NCBI RefSeq assembly: GCF_000684975.1
Contig: NZ_BAXZ01000011.1
Coordinates: 23,933-87,932, forward strand
Reading direction: 5' to 3'
DNA: 64,000 nucleotides
DNA from: Paraburkholderia acidipaludis NBRC 101816
GTDB lineage: Bacteria > Pseudomonadota > Gammaproteobacteria > Burkholderiales > Burkholderiaceae
Shown here: positions 26,345 to 34,125 of the stretch, piece after piece
Position numbering within the stretch: position 1 is the stretch's first letter
Layout of the letters: each line of letters opens with the position of its first letter
The notes under the pieces: generated by a model
The model's database searches: none
Seen by the model: the letters and a program-made list of their open reading frames with translations, nothing else
What the model was told of the DNA's origin: nothing
Program-made: the position numbers and the translations under genes

Positions 26345-26790
26345 GCTCCACTCTCGAAAACAAAGAACTAGAGTTCGTGCGGGAGCTGCGCCGTGCCCTC
26401 GACGAGAGTGCCGCCAGCCTGCCCGCCTCCGCTACGGATCGTCTCGCCGCCGCCCGCCGTACCGCGCTCGCCCACAAGAAGGCCGAGCTGGTGTTCGTGC
26501 GCGTGCCGGCGCTCGCGCCTGCCGGTGCCGCTGTCGGCGCTCTTGCTGGCGCTTCCACTGGAATACCCGGTGGTCTTGCCGCACCGCGCCGCCGCTCGCC
26601 GCTCGCGCGCCTCGTGCTCGCGTGGCCGCTCGTCGTGCTCGTGGCGGGCCTCTTCGCCATCGCGTACTTCGAGGACCAGCAGCGCACGGCCGAGCTTGCC
26701 GATATCGACGCCGCCATGCTGAGCGACGACCTGCCGCTCACGGCGTATCTCGATCACGGCTTCAACGCCTACCTGTCGCGATCGCATTAA
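26341..26790 (+). CDS. DUF3619 family single-pass membrane protein, candidate anti-sigma factor
   Basis: 149 residues, start codon overlapping the sigma factor stop. The N-terminal half is charged and probably cytoplasmic. One hydrophobic helix (LARLVLAWPLVVLVAGLFAIAYF) spans the membrane near residues 85-107. A short periplasmic tail ends with LPLTAYLDHGFNAYLSRS. This layout, soluble domain plus one helix, coupled to an ECF sigma gene, fits an anti-sigma factor, but no zinc-binding HxxxCxxC motif is present, so the role is an inference. The family assignment is from memory. Confidence 0.7.
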   Translation: MSSTLENKELEFVRELRRALDESAASLPASATDRLAAARRTALAHKKAELVFVRVPALAPAGAAVGALAGASTGIPGGLAAPRRRSPLARLVLAWPLVVLVAGLFAIAYFEDQQRTAELADIDAAMLSDDLPLTAYLDHGFNAYLSRSH

Positions 26791-26806
26791 CGGGGAGACG
26801 CACGGG

Positions 26807-27580
26807 GTGAGCTACAAGCGCGGCCTGGCCGTAGCGATCGGATCGGTAGTCGCGGCACTCGTGTCGTATGTGGCCACCTATCCGCGCTTTCACCCCGAGC
26901 CCGCGCCCGGTGTCGCGGCCAGCGCGCCGGCCAGCGGAGCCTCGGTAGAAACCTCGATCGCCACCGCATTTGCGCCCCTGCCGGGCCGCAAGGGTCCGCT
27001 CGCCTGGATCAATCTTACCGACGCGCAGCGCACGGCACTCGCGCCGTTCGCCGTCGAATGGGACAAGTTCAGCGACGAGCGCCGCAAGAAATGGCTGAAA
27101 ATCGCCAGTCGTTACCCGAAGTTGACGCCAGATGCGCAAAAGCGATTGCATGACCGCATGACCGAGTGGGTCCGCATGACCCCCGAGCAGCGGCGCGTCG
27201 CGCGCGAAAACTATCAGGTGTCCAAGGAGTTGCCGGCGCAGGCGCGCCAGCGCGCCTGGAAAGACTATCAGCAGCTTTCGCCCGAGCAGAAGGCCAGGCT
27301 TGCCGCGACCGAGCGCAAGCGCCGCACGGTCGTCAGCGCACCGCCGAGCGGCACCAAGAGCGAGGTCCGCGACATCGACCGCCTTGTCGACGAACGCGAC
27401 CGCCGCAACCAGCCGCACTCGCCCGCTTCGGCGCCGCCGGGCATGGTCCCGGGCTCGGCGCCGGGCGCCATGAACGCGCCAGCGGCCACGGCGGCAATCC
27501 CGCCGGCCGCGAGCTTCGCACCGGCCACGCCCGTTCCGGTTTCGCCGGCCGAAGCGCCCGCTGCGTACAAAGGTTCGTAA
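26807..27580 (+). CDS. DUF3106 family exported or membrane-anchored protein
   Basis: 257 residues from a GTG at 26807, 16 bp after the DUF3619 gene. An N-terminal hydrophobic segment (VAIGSVVAALVSYVATYP) is a signal anchor. The central part has repeated motifs of the type LTDAQRTALAPFAVEWDKFS, LTPDAQKRLHDRM, MTPEQRRVARENY and LSPEQKARLAATERK, typical of DUF3106. They look like short helical repeats with a periodic P-E/D-Q-R pattern. The C-terminal third is Ala/Pro-rich and probably unstructured. Function unknown; probably periplasmic. Confidence 0.8.
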   Translation: MSYKRGLAVAIGSVVAALVSYVATYPRFHPEPAPGVAASAPASGASVETSIATAFAPLPGRKGPLAWINLTDAQRTALAPFAVEWDKFSDERRKKWLKIASRYPKLTPDAQKRLHDRMTEWVRMTPEQRRVARENYQVSKELPAQARQRAWKDYQQLSPEQKARLAATERKRRTVVSAPPSGTKSEVRDIDRLVDERDRRNQPHSPASAPPGMVPGSAPGAMNAPAATAAIPPAASFAPATPVPVSPAEAPAAYKGS

Positions 27581-27680
27581 GTCCCCTTCCGCTGCTTTCC
27601 CCTGGGTGCCGCACTGGGGGCGTTCGCAGGTATGCTTGGGGCGTCCTGTCTCCGTCCCTGTTCCGATTTCCGGCGCCACC

Positions 27681-28211
27681 GTGACCGAACCCGCCATCGC
27701 CGAGATGCAAGCGTCCCCCGCCGCCACGAGCGCCGGGGCGCCTCCGTCCATCCGCCGGCGCCTGGCCGCGCTTCTGTACGAAAGCGTGCTGCTGTTCGGC
27801 GTGGTCTTCATCGCCGGGCTCGCGTTCAGCCTCGCCCTGCGCCAGCGCAACGGCCTCACTTATCATCACCTGCTGTCGGTCTGGATCGCGATCGTGGCGG
27901 GTGTCTACTTCGTCGGCTGCTGGCACCGCGGCGGGCAGACACTGCCGATGAAGACCTGGCGCCTGCGCGTGGTCGGCCCGCACGGCACGCCGCCCTCGCT
28001 CCCACGCGCAACGCTGCGCTACCTCGCTGCCTGGCTCTGGTTCCTGCCGCCGCTTGCGCTGCATCCGCTCATCAACCTCTCGATTCCGCGCACGCTCCTG
28101 CTCGAGGTCGTCTGGTTCGCACTCTGGGTCGCGAGCGCACGCTTCGGCGCCAGCCGCCAATTTCTGCACGACCGTATCGCGGGCACGCGCATCGCCGCCG
28201 TGCCCCGCTAG
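27681..28211 (+). CDS. RDD family membrane protein
   Basis: About 176 residues from a GTG at 27681; an in-frame ATG at 27606 is also possible. Hydrophobic helices are visible at roughly residues 35-55, 65-85 and 115-160. The RDD signature is PSIRRRLAALLYESVLLFGV near residue 25, with a typical later motif GQTLPMKTWRLRVVG and a C-terminal FLHDRIAGTRIA. RDD proteins are small integral membrane proteins of mostly unknown role; some are linked to ion transport. It closes the sigma-DUF3619-DUF3106-RDD group. Confidence 0.8.
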   Translation: MTEPAIAEMQASPAATSAGAPPSIRRRLAALLYESVLLFGVVFIAGLAFSLALRQRNGLTYHHLLSVWIAIVAGVYFVGCWHRGGQTLPMKTWRLRVVGPHGTPPSLPRATLRYLAAWLWFLPPLALHPLINLSIPRTLLLEVVWFALWVASARFGASRQFLHDRIAGTRIAAVPR

Positions 28212-28262
28212 CTCTGGCCATTTCGCCACACCGCAGGACCGCGTAACAAGAACATCTTGTGA

Positions 28263-28280
28263 CTGTCACGGCACCGTCAC
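28263..28280 (+). promoter_or_regulatory. Pho-box-like direct repeat upstream of the metallophosphoesterase gene
   Basis: CTGTCAC (28263-28269), four bases GGCA, then CCGTCAC (28274-28280). This is the 7-4-7 arrangement with an 11-bp period that PhoB recognises (consensus CTGTCAT repeats). It lies just upstream of the candidate lipid remodelling genes. Function inferred from pattern and position only. Confidence 0.45.
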
Positions 28281-28325
28281 GCCCGCATGGCGCAATGCGC
28301 GTATTGCAAACCCGCAGCGCGAGCC

Positions 28326-29273
28326 ATGGCCCAGAACCCGACCGCGACCACGCTGTTCCGGCAGACCACCGGACCGGCCACCGACCCCGCCGCTTTCCAC
28401 TCCGGCTCTGGCGGCGCCACCTTTTCTCCACCGCCGCCGCCGCTCTCCAGCGACACCGCCACCGGCCCCCACGACGACGACCATCCCGCCCCGCATCGCT
28501 ACCGCACCATCTGGCTCTCCGACATCCACCTCGGATCGAACGGCTGCCAGGCGAACTACCTCCTCGATTTTCTCCGTCACAACGAGTCGGAATACCTGTA
28601 CCTCGTCGGCGACATCATCGACGGCTGGCAGTTGAAAAAGGGCTGGTACTGGCCGCAGGCGCACAACGACGTGGTGCAGAAGGTGCTGCGCAAGGCGCGC
28701 AAGGGCACCCAGGTCGTGTACATCCCGGGCAATCACGACGAAGCGGCGCGCCAGTTCTGCAACCTCGCGTTCGGTGACATCCACGTGCGCGACGAAGCAT
28801 TTCACACGACGCTCGCCGGCAAGCGCCTGTGGGTCGTGCACGGCGATCTGTTCGACGGCGTGATCCAGCACGCCAAGTGGCTCGCCTACCTCGGCGACTC
28901 GGCGTATACGCTGATCCTCGTGCTGAACCGCTGGTTCAACCGCATCCGCGCGAAGCTGGGCTTCCAGTACTGGTCGCTCTCGCAGTACCTCAAGCACCAG
29001 GTGAAGAACGCCGTGAACTTCATCTCGTCGTTCGAGCGCGTGATGACCGACGAAGCGCGCCGCCGCGGCTGCGACGGCGTGGTCTGCGGCCACATCCACA
29101 AAGCCGAGATTCGCGACATCGACGGCGTGCTGTACTGCAACGACGGCGACTGGGTGGAAAGCCTCTCGGCGCTCGTCGAAACCGTCGAGGGCGAACTGCG
29201 CATCGTCTACTGGACGGTAATGCAGGCCCCCGAGGCGCAAGGCGCCTCGCGTAAGGCACGCGTAAGCGCATGA
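28326..29273 (+). CDS. Metallophosphoesterase, LpxH-like / PlcP-type phospholipase C candidate
   Basis: Calcineurin-like phosphoesterase of the LpxH superfamily, about 315 residues. All metal-binding motifs are present: SDIHLG, VGDIIDGW, PGNHDE, VVHGDLFD and CGHIH. The segment LKKGWYWPQAHNDVVQKVLRKARKG closely recalls the PlcP proteins of rhizobia, which remove phosphoalcohol headgroups from phospholipids under phosphate starvation. Those too are often annotated as UDP-diacylglucosamine diphosphatases. The following glycosyltransferase and diacylglycerol kinase support a membrane lipid role. The start is uncertain: 28287 lies only six bases after the Pho-box-like repeat, so the ATG at 28326 is preferred. 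About 55 Pro/Thr-rich residues precede the catalytic fold. Confidence 0.75.
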   Translation: MAQNPTATTLFRQTTGPATDPAAFHSGSGGATFSPPPPPLSSDTATGPHDDDHPAPHRYRTIWLSDIHLGSNGCQANYLLDFLRHNESEYLYLVGDIIDGWQLKKGWYWPQAHNDVVQKVLRKARKGTQVVYIPGNHDEAARQFCNLAFGDIHVRDEAFHTTLAGKRLWVVHGDLFDGVIQHAKWLAYLGDSAYTLILVLNRWFNRIRAKLGFQYWSLSQYLKHQVKNAVNFISSFERVMTDEARRRGCDGVVCGHIHKAEIRDIDGVLYCNDGDWVESLSALVETVEGELRIVYWTVMQAPEAQGASRKARVSA

Positions 29274-29391
29274 GCGCCTGAACGCGCGCCCGGCGATCCG
29301 CCAGAACGCGGATCGCCCCGTGCCCATAGCCGGACCGACCTGGCCGGGCCAGAACAACCGCAACACCGCAATACGAGAGGGCCGAGGACCG

Positions 29392-30423
29392 ATGAAAGTA
29401 ATGATCGTGACCGATGCATGGGAGCCGCAGGTCAACGGCGTAGTACGGACGCTCAAGAACACGACGCGCGAGTTGATCGCGCTCGGGCATCAGGTCGACC
29501 TGCTTACGCCGCTGGAATTCCGCACGATCCCGTGCCCGACTTACCCCGAAATTCGCCTCTCGCTGTTTCCGAAGCGCCATCTGCGCAAGCGCATCGACGA
29601 GTTCGGCCCCGACGCGCTGCACATCGCCACCGAAGGCCCGCTCGGCCTCGCCGCGCGCGCCTACGCCATCGAGCACGACCTGCCGTACACGACCGCCTAT
29701 CACACGCGCTTTCCCGAGTACGTGCAGGCGCGCTTCGGCATTCCGCTTTCGGCCACCTATCGCTTCCTGCGCTGGTTCCACAAGCCTTCGCTCGCGGTGA
29801 TGGCGCCCACGCCGGTCGTAAAGGCCGACCTGGAGAAGTTCGGCTTCACGAACGTCGTGCTGTGGACGCGCGGCGTCGATCTCGACATCTTCGAGCCGAT
29901 GGATTCGAAGGTGCTCAACACCGCGCGCCCGATCTTTCTCTATGTGGGCCGCGTGGCCGTGGAGAAGAACGTCGAGGCGTTCCTCAAGCTCGATCTGCCG
30001 GGCTCGAAATGGGTCTGCGGCGAAGGCCCGGCGCTCGCCGAGCTTAAGTCGCGCTACCCGCAGGCGAACTACCTCGGCGTGCTGAGCCAGCCCGAACTGG
30101 CGAAGGTCTATGCCGCCGCCGACGTGTTCGTGTTCCCGAGCCGCACCGACACCTTCGGGCTCGTGCTGCTCGAGGCGCTCGCGTGCGGCACGCCGGTCGC
30201 CGCCTATCCGGTGACGGGCCCGATCGACGTGCTCGGCAACGGCCATGCGGGCGCGATGAACGAGGATCTGCGCGAGGCTTGCCTCGAAGCGCTCAAGATC
30301 GACCGCGCGACGGCGCGCGAATGGGCCGAACGCTTCTCGTGGCGCGCCGCGTCCGAGCAGTTCGCCTCGCACCTCAAGCCGCGGCCGCGCACGACGATGC
30401 AGGAATCGAGCGCCACGGCCTGA
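29392..30423 (+). CDS. GT4-type glycosyltransferase, candidate diacylglycerol glycosyltransferase
   Basis: GT-B fold glycosyltransferase, 343 residues from the ATG at 29392 (Shine-Dalgarno GAGG upstream). The N-terminal domain begins MKVMIVTDAWEPQVNGVVRT. The C-terminal domain has LYVGRVAVEKNVEAFLKLDL and the nucleotide-sugar site VFVFPSRTDTFGLVLLEALACGTP. The pattern DAWEPQVNGV is shared with Agt-type enzymes that add sugars to diacylglycerol and with plant SQDG synthases; this assignment is a recollection. It follows the metallophosphoesterase after 118 bp and precedes dgkA by 16 bp. The sugar donor is not predictable. Confidence 0.75.
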   Translation: MKVMIVTDAWEPQVNGVVRTLKNTTRELIALGHQVDLLTPLEFRTIPCPTYPEIRLSLFPKRHLRKRIDEFGPDALHIATEGPLGLAARAYAIEHDLPYTTAYHTRFPEYVQARFGIPLSATYRFLRWFHKPSLAVMAPTPVVKADLEKFGFTNVVLWTRGVDLDIFEPMDSKVLNTARPIFLYVGRVAVEKNVEAFLKLDLPGSKWVCGEGPALAELKSRYPQANYLGVLSQPELAKVYAAADVFVFPSRTDTFGLVLLEALACGTPVAAYPVTGPIDVLGNGHAGAMNEDLREACLEALKIDRATAREWAERFSWRAASEQFASHLKPRPRTTMQESSATA

Positions 30424-30439
30424 AGCCGGGAGGTTCGCC

Positions 30440-31207
30440 ATGACCCGGCCCTCGATAGCGCGCGTGCCCACCGACGAGGGCACGCAGGATCCGCCCACGA
30501 ACGCGCCCAAAGCGGTTGCCGCGGCGGATGCGTCCGGCGCAACGACCCGGGCGGCGTGCGATACTGGTGCGCCCGCCCGCACCGCCATGCCGCCACGCTC
30601 GCCGTTACCGCAGGGATCCGCCCAGCCCGCCGCCGTCGCGGTGCAGCGGCGCGCCGCGTCCGCTCATCCAGACCACGCGGCAGACACGGCCGTGGACGAG
30701 GCGCCCCAACCGCCGCTCTCGCACCACGACGCGGCCGAGCCCGCCGATCCGCACGAACCCCACGAACCGCTCGGCCCGGACGATCCGCTCGCGCCGCCGC
30801 CGTTCAATCCGTACAAGGGCAATCGCGGCGTCACGCGCGCCTGGCATGCGCTCAAGAACTCGATTGCGGGCTTTCGCGTGGCGATCGAGGAGGAAAGCGC
30901 ATTCCGCCAGGAGCTCACGCTCGCGGCCATTCTCCTGCCGATCGGCCTCGTCATCCCGGTGGAACCCGTGGCCCGCGTGCTGCTGCTCGGCTCGGTGATG
31001 CTCGTCCTGATCGTCGAGCTCATCAATTCGAGCATCGAAAACGCCATCGACCGCATCGGCCTCGAGCGCAACGAGCTCTCGAAACGCGCCAAGGATCTCG
31101 GCAGTGCGGCCGTCACGGTGGCGCTCGTCCTGTGCGTGATGACATGGGGGCTGATCCTCGTACCGCTCTTCGGCCCACCGTTCGTGCACTGGCTCGCCTC
31201 GCTGTAA
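30440..31207 (+). CDS. dgkA: Diacylglycerol kinase with a long N-terminal extension
   Basis: The last 125 residues match the small integral-membrane DgkA family: helices around residues 155-240, with the catalytic Glu in LIVELINSSIENAIDRIGLE and SKRAKDLGSAAV. DgkA phosphorylates diacylglycerol to phosphatidic acid. The first 130 residues are Pro/Ala/His-rich and look disordered, unlike the 122-residue Escherichia coli protein. The start at 30440 has a strong GGGAGG 8 bp upstream, so the extension is probably real; an in-frame ATG at 30587 is the alternative. It is coupled closely to the glycosyltransferase, and both would use diacylglycerol. Confidence 0.85.
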   Translation: MTRPSIARVPTDEGTQDPPTNAPKAVAAADASGATTRAACDTGAPARTAMPPRSPLPQGSAQPAAVAVQRRAASAHPDHAADTAVDEAPQPPLSHHDAAEPADPHEPHEPLGPDDPLAPPPFNPYKGNRGVTRAWHALKNSIAGFRVAIEEESAFRQELTLAAILLPIGLVIPVEPVARVLLLGSVMLVLIVELINSSIENAIDRIGLERNELSKRAKDLGSAAVTVALVLCVMTWGLILVPLFGPPFVHWLASL

Positions 31208-31264
31208 ACCCCGCCCTGGGATGCCGGGCGCATCGGCGCCCGCGCCCCGCCCCCGTTGCGGTTC

Positions 31265-31292
31265 CTTACAGGCCGAATCGTCGGTTTATAAT
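31265..31292 (+). promoter_or_regulatory. Putative promoter of the TetR-family gene
   Basis: -35 CTTACA (31265-31270) and a perfect -10 TATAAT (31287-31292) with a 16-bp spacer. It would give a leader of about 90 nt before the regulator ATG at 31391. The short palindromes just after it could be operator sites for self-control. Confidence 0.55.
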
Positions 31293-31390
31293 CGTTCGAT
31301 AGTCTTAAAAAGACCAACCGTGTCCGGGCGGTTCGCGCGGCAGCAACCCTGCGGCGGCGCGCGAGCCCGGCACTTTCTGGGCCGGACGAC

Positions 31391-32116
31391 ATGGAAGCCA
31401 AAACTCCCCGCCGCACACGCGAACGGATACTCGAACTCTCGTTGAAGCTGTTCAACGAGATCGGCGAGCCGAACGTCACCACGACGACCATCGCCGAGGA
31501 AATGGAAATCAGTCCAGGCAACCTGTACTACCACTTCCGCAACAAAGACGACATCATCAACAGCATCTTCGGCCAGTTCGAGCAGGAGATCGAAAAGCGT
31601 CTGCGCTTTCCCGAGGACCATCGCGCCACCATCGACGAGATGTGGGCCTATCTGCAGTACATGGTGGACTTCACGTGGCGCTACCGCTTCCTCTACCGCG
31701 ACCTGAACGACCTGCTTGCGCGCAACCGCACGCTGGAGATGCATTTCAAGCAGATCATCAGCCACAAGGTGCACTTCGCGAAGCAGTTCTGCGAGCAGCT
31801 CGTGGCCGACGGCGAAATGGTGGCCACGCCCGCCGAGATCGACGTGACGGCGACCAACATCGGCGTGATCGCCACCTACTGGCTCTCCTACCAGTTCGTG
31901 ATGAACCCGCGCAAGTACAACGACCAGGAAGCGATCCGCGACGAGCTCCACCAGGTGAGCGTGCAGATCGTTTCGCTGATGGCGCCGTACCTGCGCGGAC
32001 GCGCGCGCCAGCTCTTCGACGACCTCGTCTCCGGCAAGCTGGAAAAGCGCGAGTTCTACGACTATCTGCCGCCGCGCGACGGCGCGGCGCGCGACAACAA
32101 GGACGTGCGCGAATGA
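31391..32116 (+). CDS. TetR family transcriptional regulator
   Basis: 241 residues, one-component repressor type. The N-terminal TetR domain is clear: RRTRERILELSLKLFNEIGE, then the recognition helix TTTIAEEMEISPGNLYYHFRNKDDII. The C-terminal ligand-binding part is all-helical with aromatic-rich segments (WAYLQYMVDFTWRYRFLYRDL), typical of a group found widely in proteobacteria. Its stop overlaps the start of the LOG-family gene (ATGA), so the two are co-translated. The effector is unknown. Confidence 0.9.
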   Translation: MEAKTPRRTRERILELSLKLFNEIGEPNVTTTTIAEEMEISPGNLYYHFRNKDDIINSIFGQFEQEIEKRLRFPEDHRATIDEMWAYLQYMVDFTWRYRFLYRDLNDLLARNRTLEMHFKQIISHKVHFAKQFCEQLVADGEMVATPAEIDVTATNIGVIATYWLSYQFVMNPRKYNDQEAIRDELHQVSVQIVSLMAPYLRGRARQLFDDLVSGKLEKREFYDYLPPRDGAARDNKDVRE

Positions 32117-32697
32117 AAGCGGTCTGTGTCTATTGCGGCTCCTCGCACGGAGCCAGCCCCGTTTACACCGAAGCGGCCCGCGCCTTCGGCCGGGCGCTCG
32201 TCGCGGCGGACCTCGGCCTAGTCTATGGCGGCGGCAAGGTGGGCCTGATGGGCGTGATCGCCGACACCGTGATGGCCGAAGGCGGCCGCGCGATCGGCGT
32301 GATACCCGAGCTGCTCGTGAACAAGGAAGTGGGCCACGAGGGCCTCTCCGAGCTGCACGTCGTACCCGACATGCATCATCGCAAGAAGATGATGGCCGAT
32401 CTCGCGGATGCGTTCGTGGCCATGCCCGGCGGCGCGGGCACGCTCGAAGAGCTGTTCGAGGTCTACACGTGGGCGCAGCTCGGCTATCACCACAAGCCGG
32501 TCGCCGTGCTCAACATCGACGGCTTCTACGATCCGCTCATCGCGCTGCTCCAGCATACGGTGCGCGAGGGCTTCATGCGCCAGACCTACTTCGACCTGCT
32601 GCAGGTGGACAGCGATCCCGCCGTGCTCATCGAGAAGCTGGAACGCTACCGCGCGCCCGCGCAGGACAAGTGGTCCGATATGCGCGAGAAGGTCTAG
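32113..32697 (+). CDS. LOG family protein (TIGR00730), cytokinin riboside 5'-monophosphate phosphoribohydrolase-like
   Basis: 194 residues, Rossmann-like nucleoside 5'-monophosphate hydrolase fold. The LOG signatures are present: VYGGGKVGLMGVIADTV near residue 37 and MPGGAGTLEELFEVYTWAQLG near residue 105. The family removes ribose 5-phosphate from nucleotides, making free cytokinins in plants and some bacteria; in most bacteria the role is nucleotide salvage or unknown. The start overlaps the TetR gene by four bases. Confidence 0.9.
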   Translation: MKAVCVYCGSSHGASPVYTEAARAFGRALVAADLGLVYGGGKVGLMGVIADTVMAEGGRAIGVIPELLVNKEVGHEGLSELHVVPDMHHRKKMMADLADAFVAMPGGAGTLEELFEVYTWAQLGYHHKPVAVLNIDGFYDPLIALLQHTVREGFMRQTYFDLLQVDSDPAVLIEKLERYRAPAQDKWSDMREKV

Positions 32698-32743
32698 GCC
32701 GACCCGATCGTATTCCAACCCTGCATACGATGGGGACACACCG

Positions 32744-33490
32744 ATGAGCAAGGTCGTCCTGATCACCGGCGCGAGCCGCGGCATTGGCCGCGCGACCGCA
32801 CGGCTCCTTGGCGCGCGCGGCTGGGCCGTGGGCGTCAACTATCAGCATAACGAACCGGCCGCCGACGAAACCGCTGCCGAAGTCGGCCGCGCGGGCGGCC
32901 ATGCGCGCGTGCTGCACGGCGACGTGTCGAACGAGGCCGACGTGGTCGCGATGTTCGAGACGCTCGAGCGCGCCTACGGGCGCATCGACGCGCTCGTCAA
33001 CAACGCGGGCATCGTGGCGCCGTCCACGCCGCTCGCCGACATGAGCGCCGAGCGCATGAAGCGCGTGTTCGACGTGAACGTCTACGGCGCGTTCCTGTGC
33101 GCCCGCGAAGCGGCGCGGCGCATGTCGAAGGATCGCGGCGGCGACGGCGGTGTCATCGTGAACGTGTCGTCGGCGGCGGCCCGGCTCGGCTCGCCCGGCG
33201 AGTACGTCGACTACGCCGCCTCCAAAGGCGCCATCGACACGATGACGATCGGCCTTGCCAAGGAACTCGGCCCGCAGGGCGTGCGCGTGAACGCGGTGCG
33301 CCCCGGCCTCATCGACACCGAGATCCACGCGAGCGGCGGACGCCCCGAGCGCGCGGCCGTGCTCGGGGCGCAAACGCCGCTCGGCCGTCCCGGCAGCGCC
33401 GACGAAGTGGCCGAAGCGATCGTATGGCTGCTGAGCGATGCCGCGTCGTACGTGAGCGGCGCGCTCATCGACGTGAGCGGCGGGCGCTGA
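32744..33490 (+). CDS. SDR family oxidoreductase
   Basis: Short-chain dehydrogenase/reductase, 248 residues. It has a complete NADP(H) site ITGASRGIGRATARLLG, LVNNAG near residue 88, and the catalytic tetrad in VNVSSAAARLGSPGEYVDYAASKGA (Ser, Tyr, Lys). The C-terminus ending YVSGALIDVSGGR is normal for classical SDRs related to FabG and glucose dehydrogenases. Substrate unknown. It starts at 32744, 46 bp after the LOG-family gene, and may share its transcript. Confidence 0.88.
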   Translation: MSKVVLITGASRGIGRATARLLGARGWAVGVNYQHNEPAADETAAEVGRAGGHARVLHGDVSNEADVVAMFETLERAYGRIDALVNNAGIVAPSTPLADMSAERMKRVFDVNVYGAFLCAREAARRMSKDRGGDGGVIVNVSSAAARLGSPGEYVDYAASKGAIDTMTIGLAKELGPQGVRVNAVRPGLIDTEIHASGGRPERAAVLGAQTPLGRPGSADEVAEAIVWLLSDAASYVSGALIDVSGGR

Positions 33491-33516
33491 GCCCGTGCGC
33501 CCCTCTCCGTAGAACG

Positions 33517-34125
33517 CTAGAACGACGAACCGGGCTCGCGCAGGAAAGCCAGCTCGGCTTCGCTCGACGCGCGCCCGAGTTGCGCATTGCGGTGCGGAAA
33601 GCGTCCGAAGCGCTCGACAACGCTTGCGTGGCGCGCGGCATAGTCGTAGTAGCTCTTGCCTTGCGGGTCGTGCCGCAGCTCGCCGCGCAGTTCCCCGAAG
33701 AGGCGCAGCGACTCGCGCTGCGCATCCATCGATTCGGCATGCTCGAACGGCAGATAGGCGAACACGCGGTGATAGAGCGTAGGAAGCCTGCGGTCTTCCC
33801 CGCTTGCCACGAGGCGCCGGGCCATGGCAAGGGCACGGCCGTCGGCGGCGAACGCGCGCGGCGTGCCGCGATGGCAGTTGCGCGAGAACTGGTCGAGCAC
33901 GATTACGAGCGCGAGCGTGCCTTCAGGCGTCGCGGCCCACGCGTCGAGCTCGCCCGCGCACGCTGCATCCAGCAAAACGCCGAAGCGCTCGCGCAGCCGC
34001 GCATCGAACGCTTCGCTCTTCCGAAACCACATCTTGCGCGCCGTGCCGTATTCGGGCGACCCCGGCGCGCCGAACCAGAAGTCCAGCACGTCTCGCGCAT
34101 CGGGCAAGGCCTCGCCTTGCGTCAT
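33517..34125 (-). CDS. DUF924 family protein
   Basis: 202 residues from the ATG at 34125. It has the DUF924 pattern: DVLDFWFGAPGSPEYGTARKMWF at the start, LALVIVLDQFSRNCHRGTPRAFA in the middle, and RHASVVERFGRFPHRNAQLGR near the end. The family is predicted all-helical (TPR-like) and is found alone or fused to other domains; no activity is established. Its start overlaps the alaX stop (ATGA), so the two are co-translated. A longer reading frame through alaX is rejected. Confidence 0.88.
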   Translation of the reverse strand: MTQGEALPDARDVLDFWFGAPGSPEYGTARKMWFRKSEAFDARLRERFGVLLDAACAGELDAWAATPEGTLALVIVLDQFSRNCHRGTPRAFAADGRALAMARRLVASGEDRRLPTLYHRVFAYLPFEHAESMDAQRESLRLFGELRGELRHDPQGKSYYDYAARHASVVERFGRFPHRNAQLGRASSEAELAFLREPGSSF

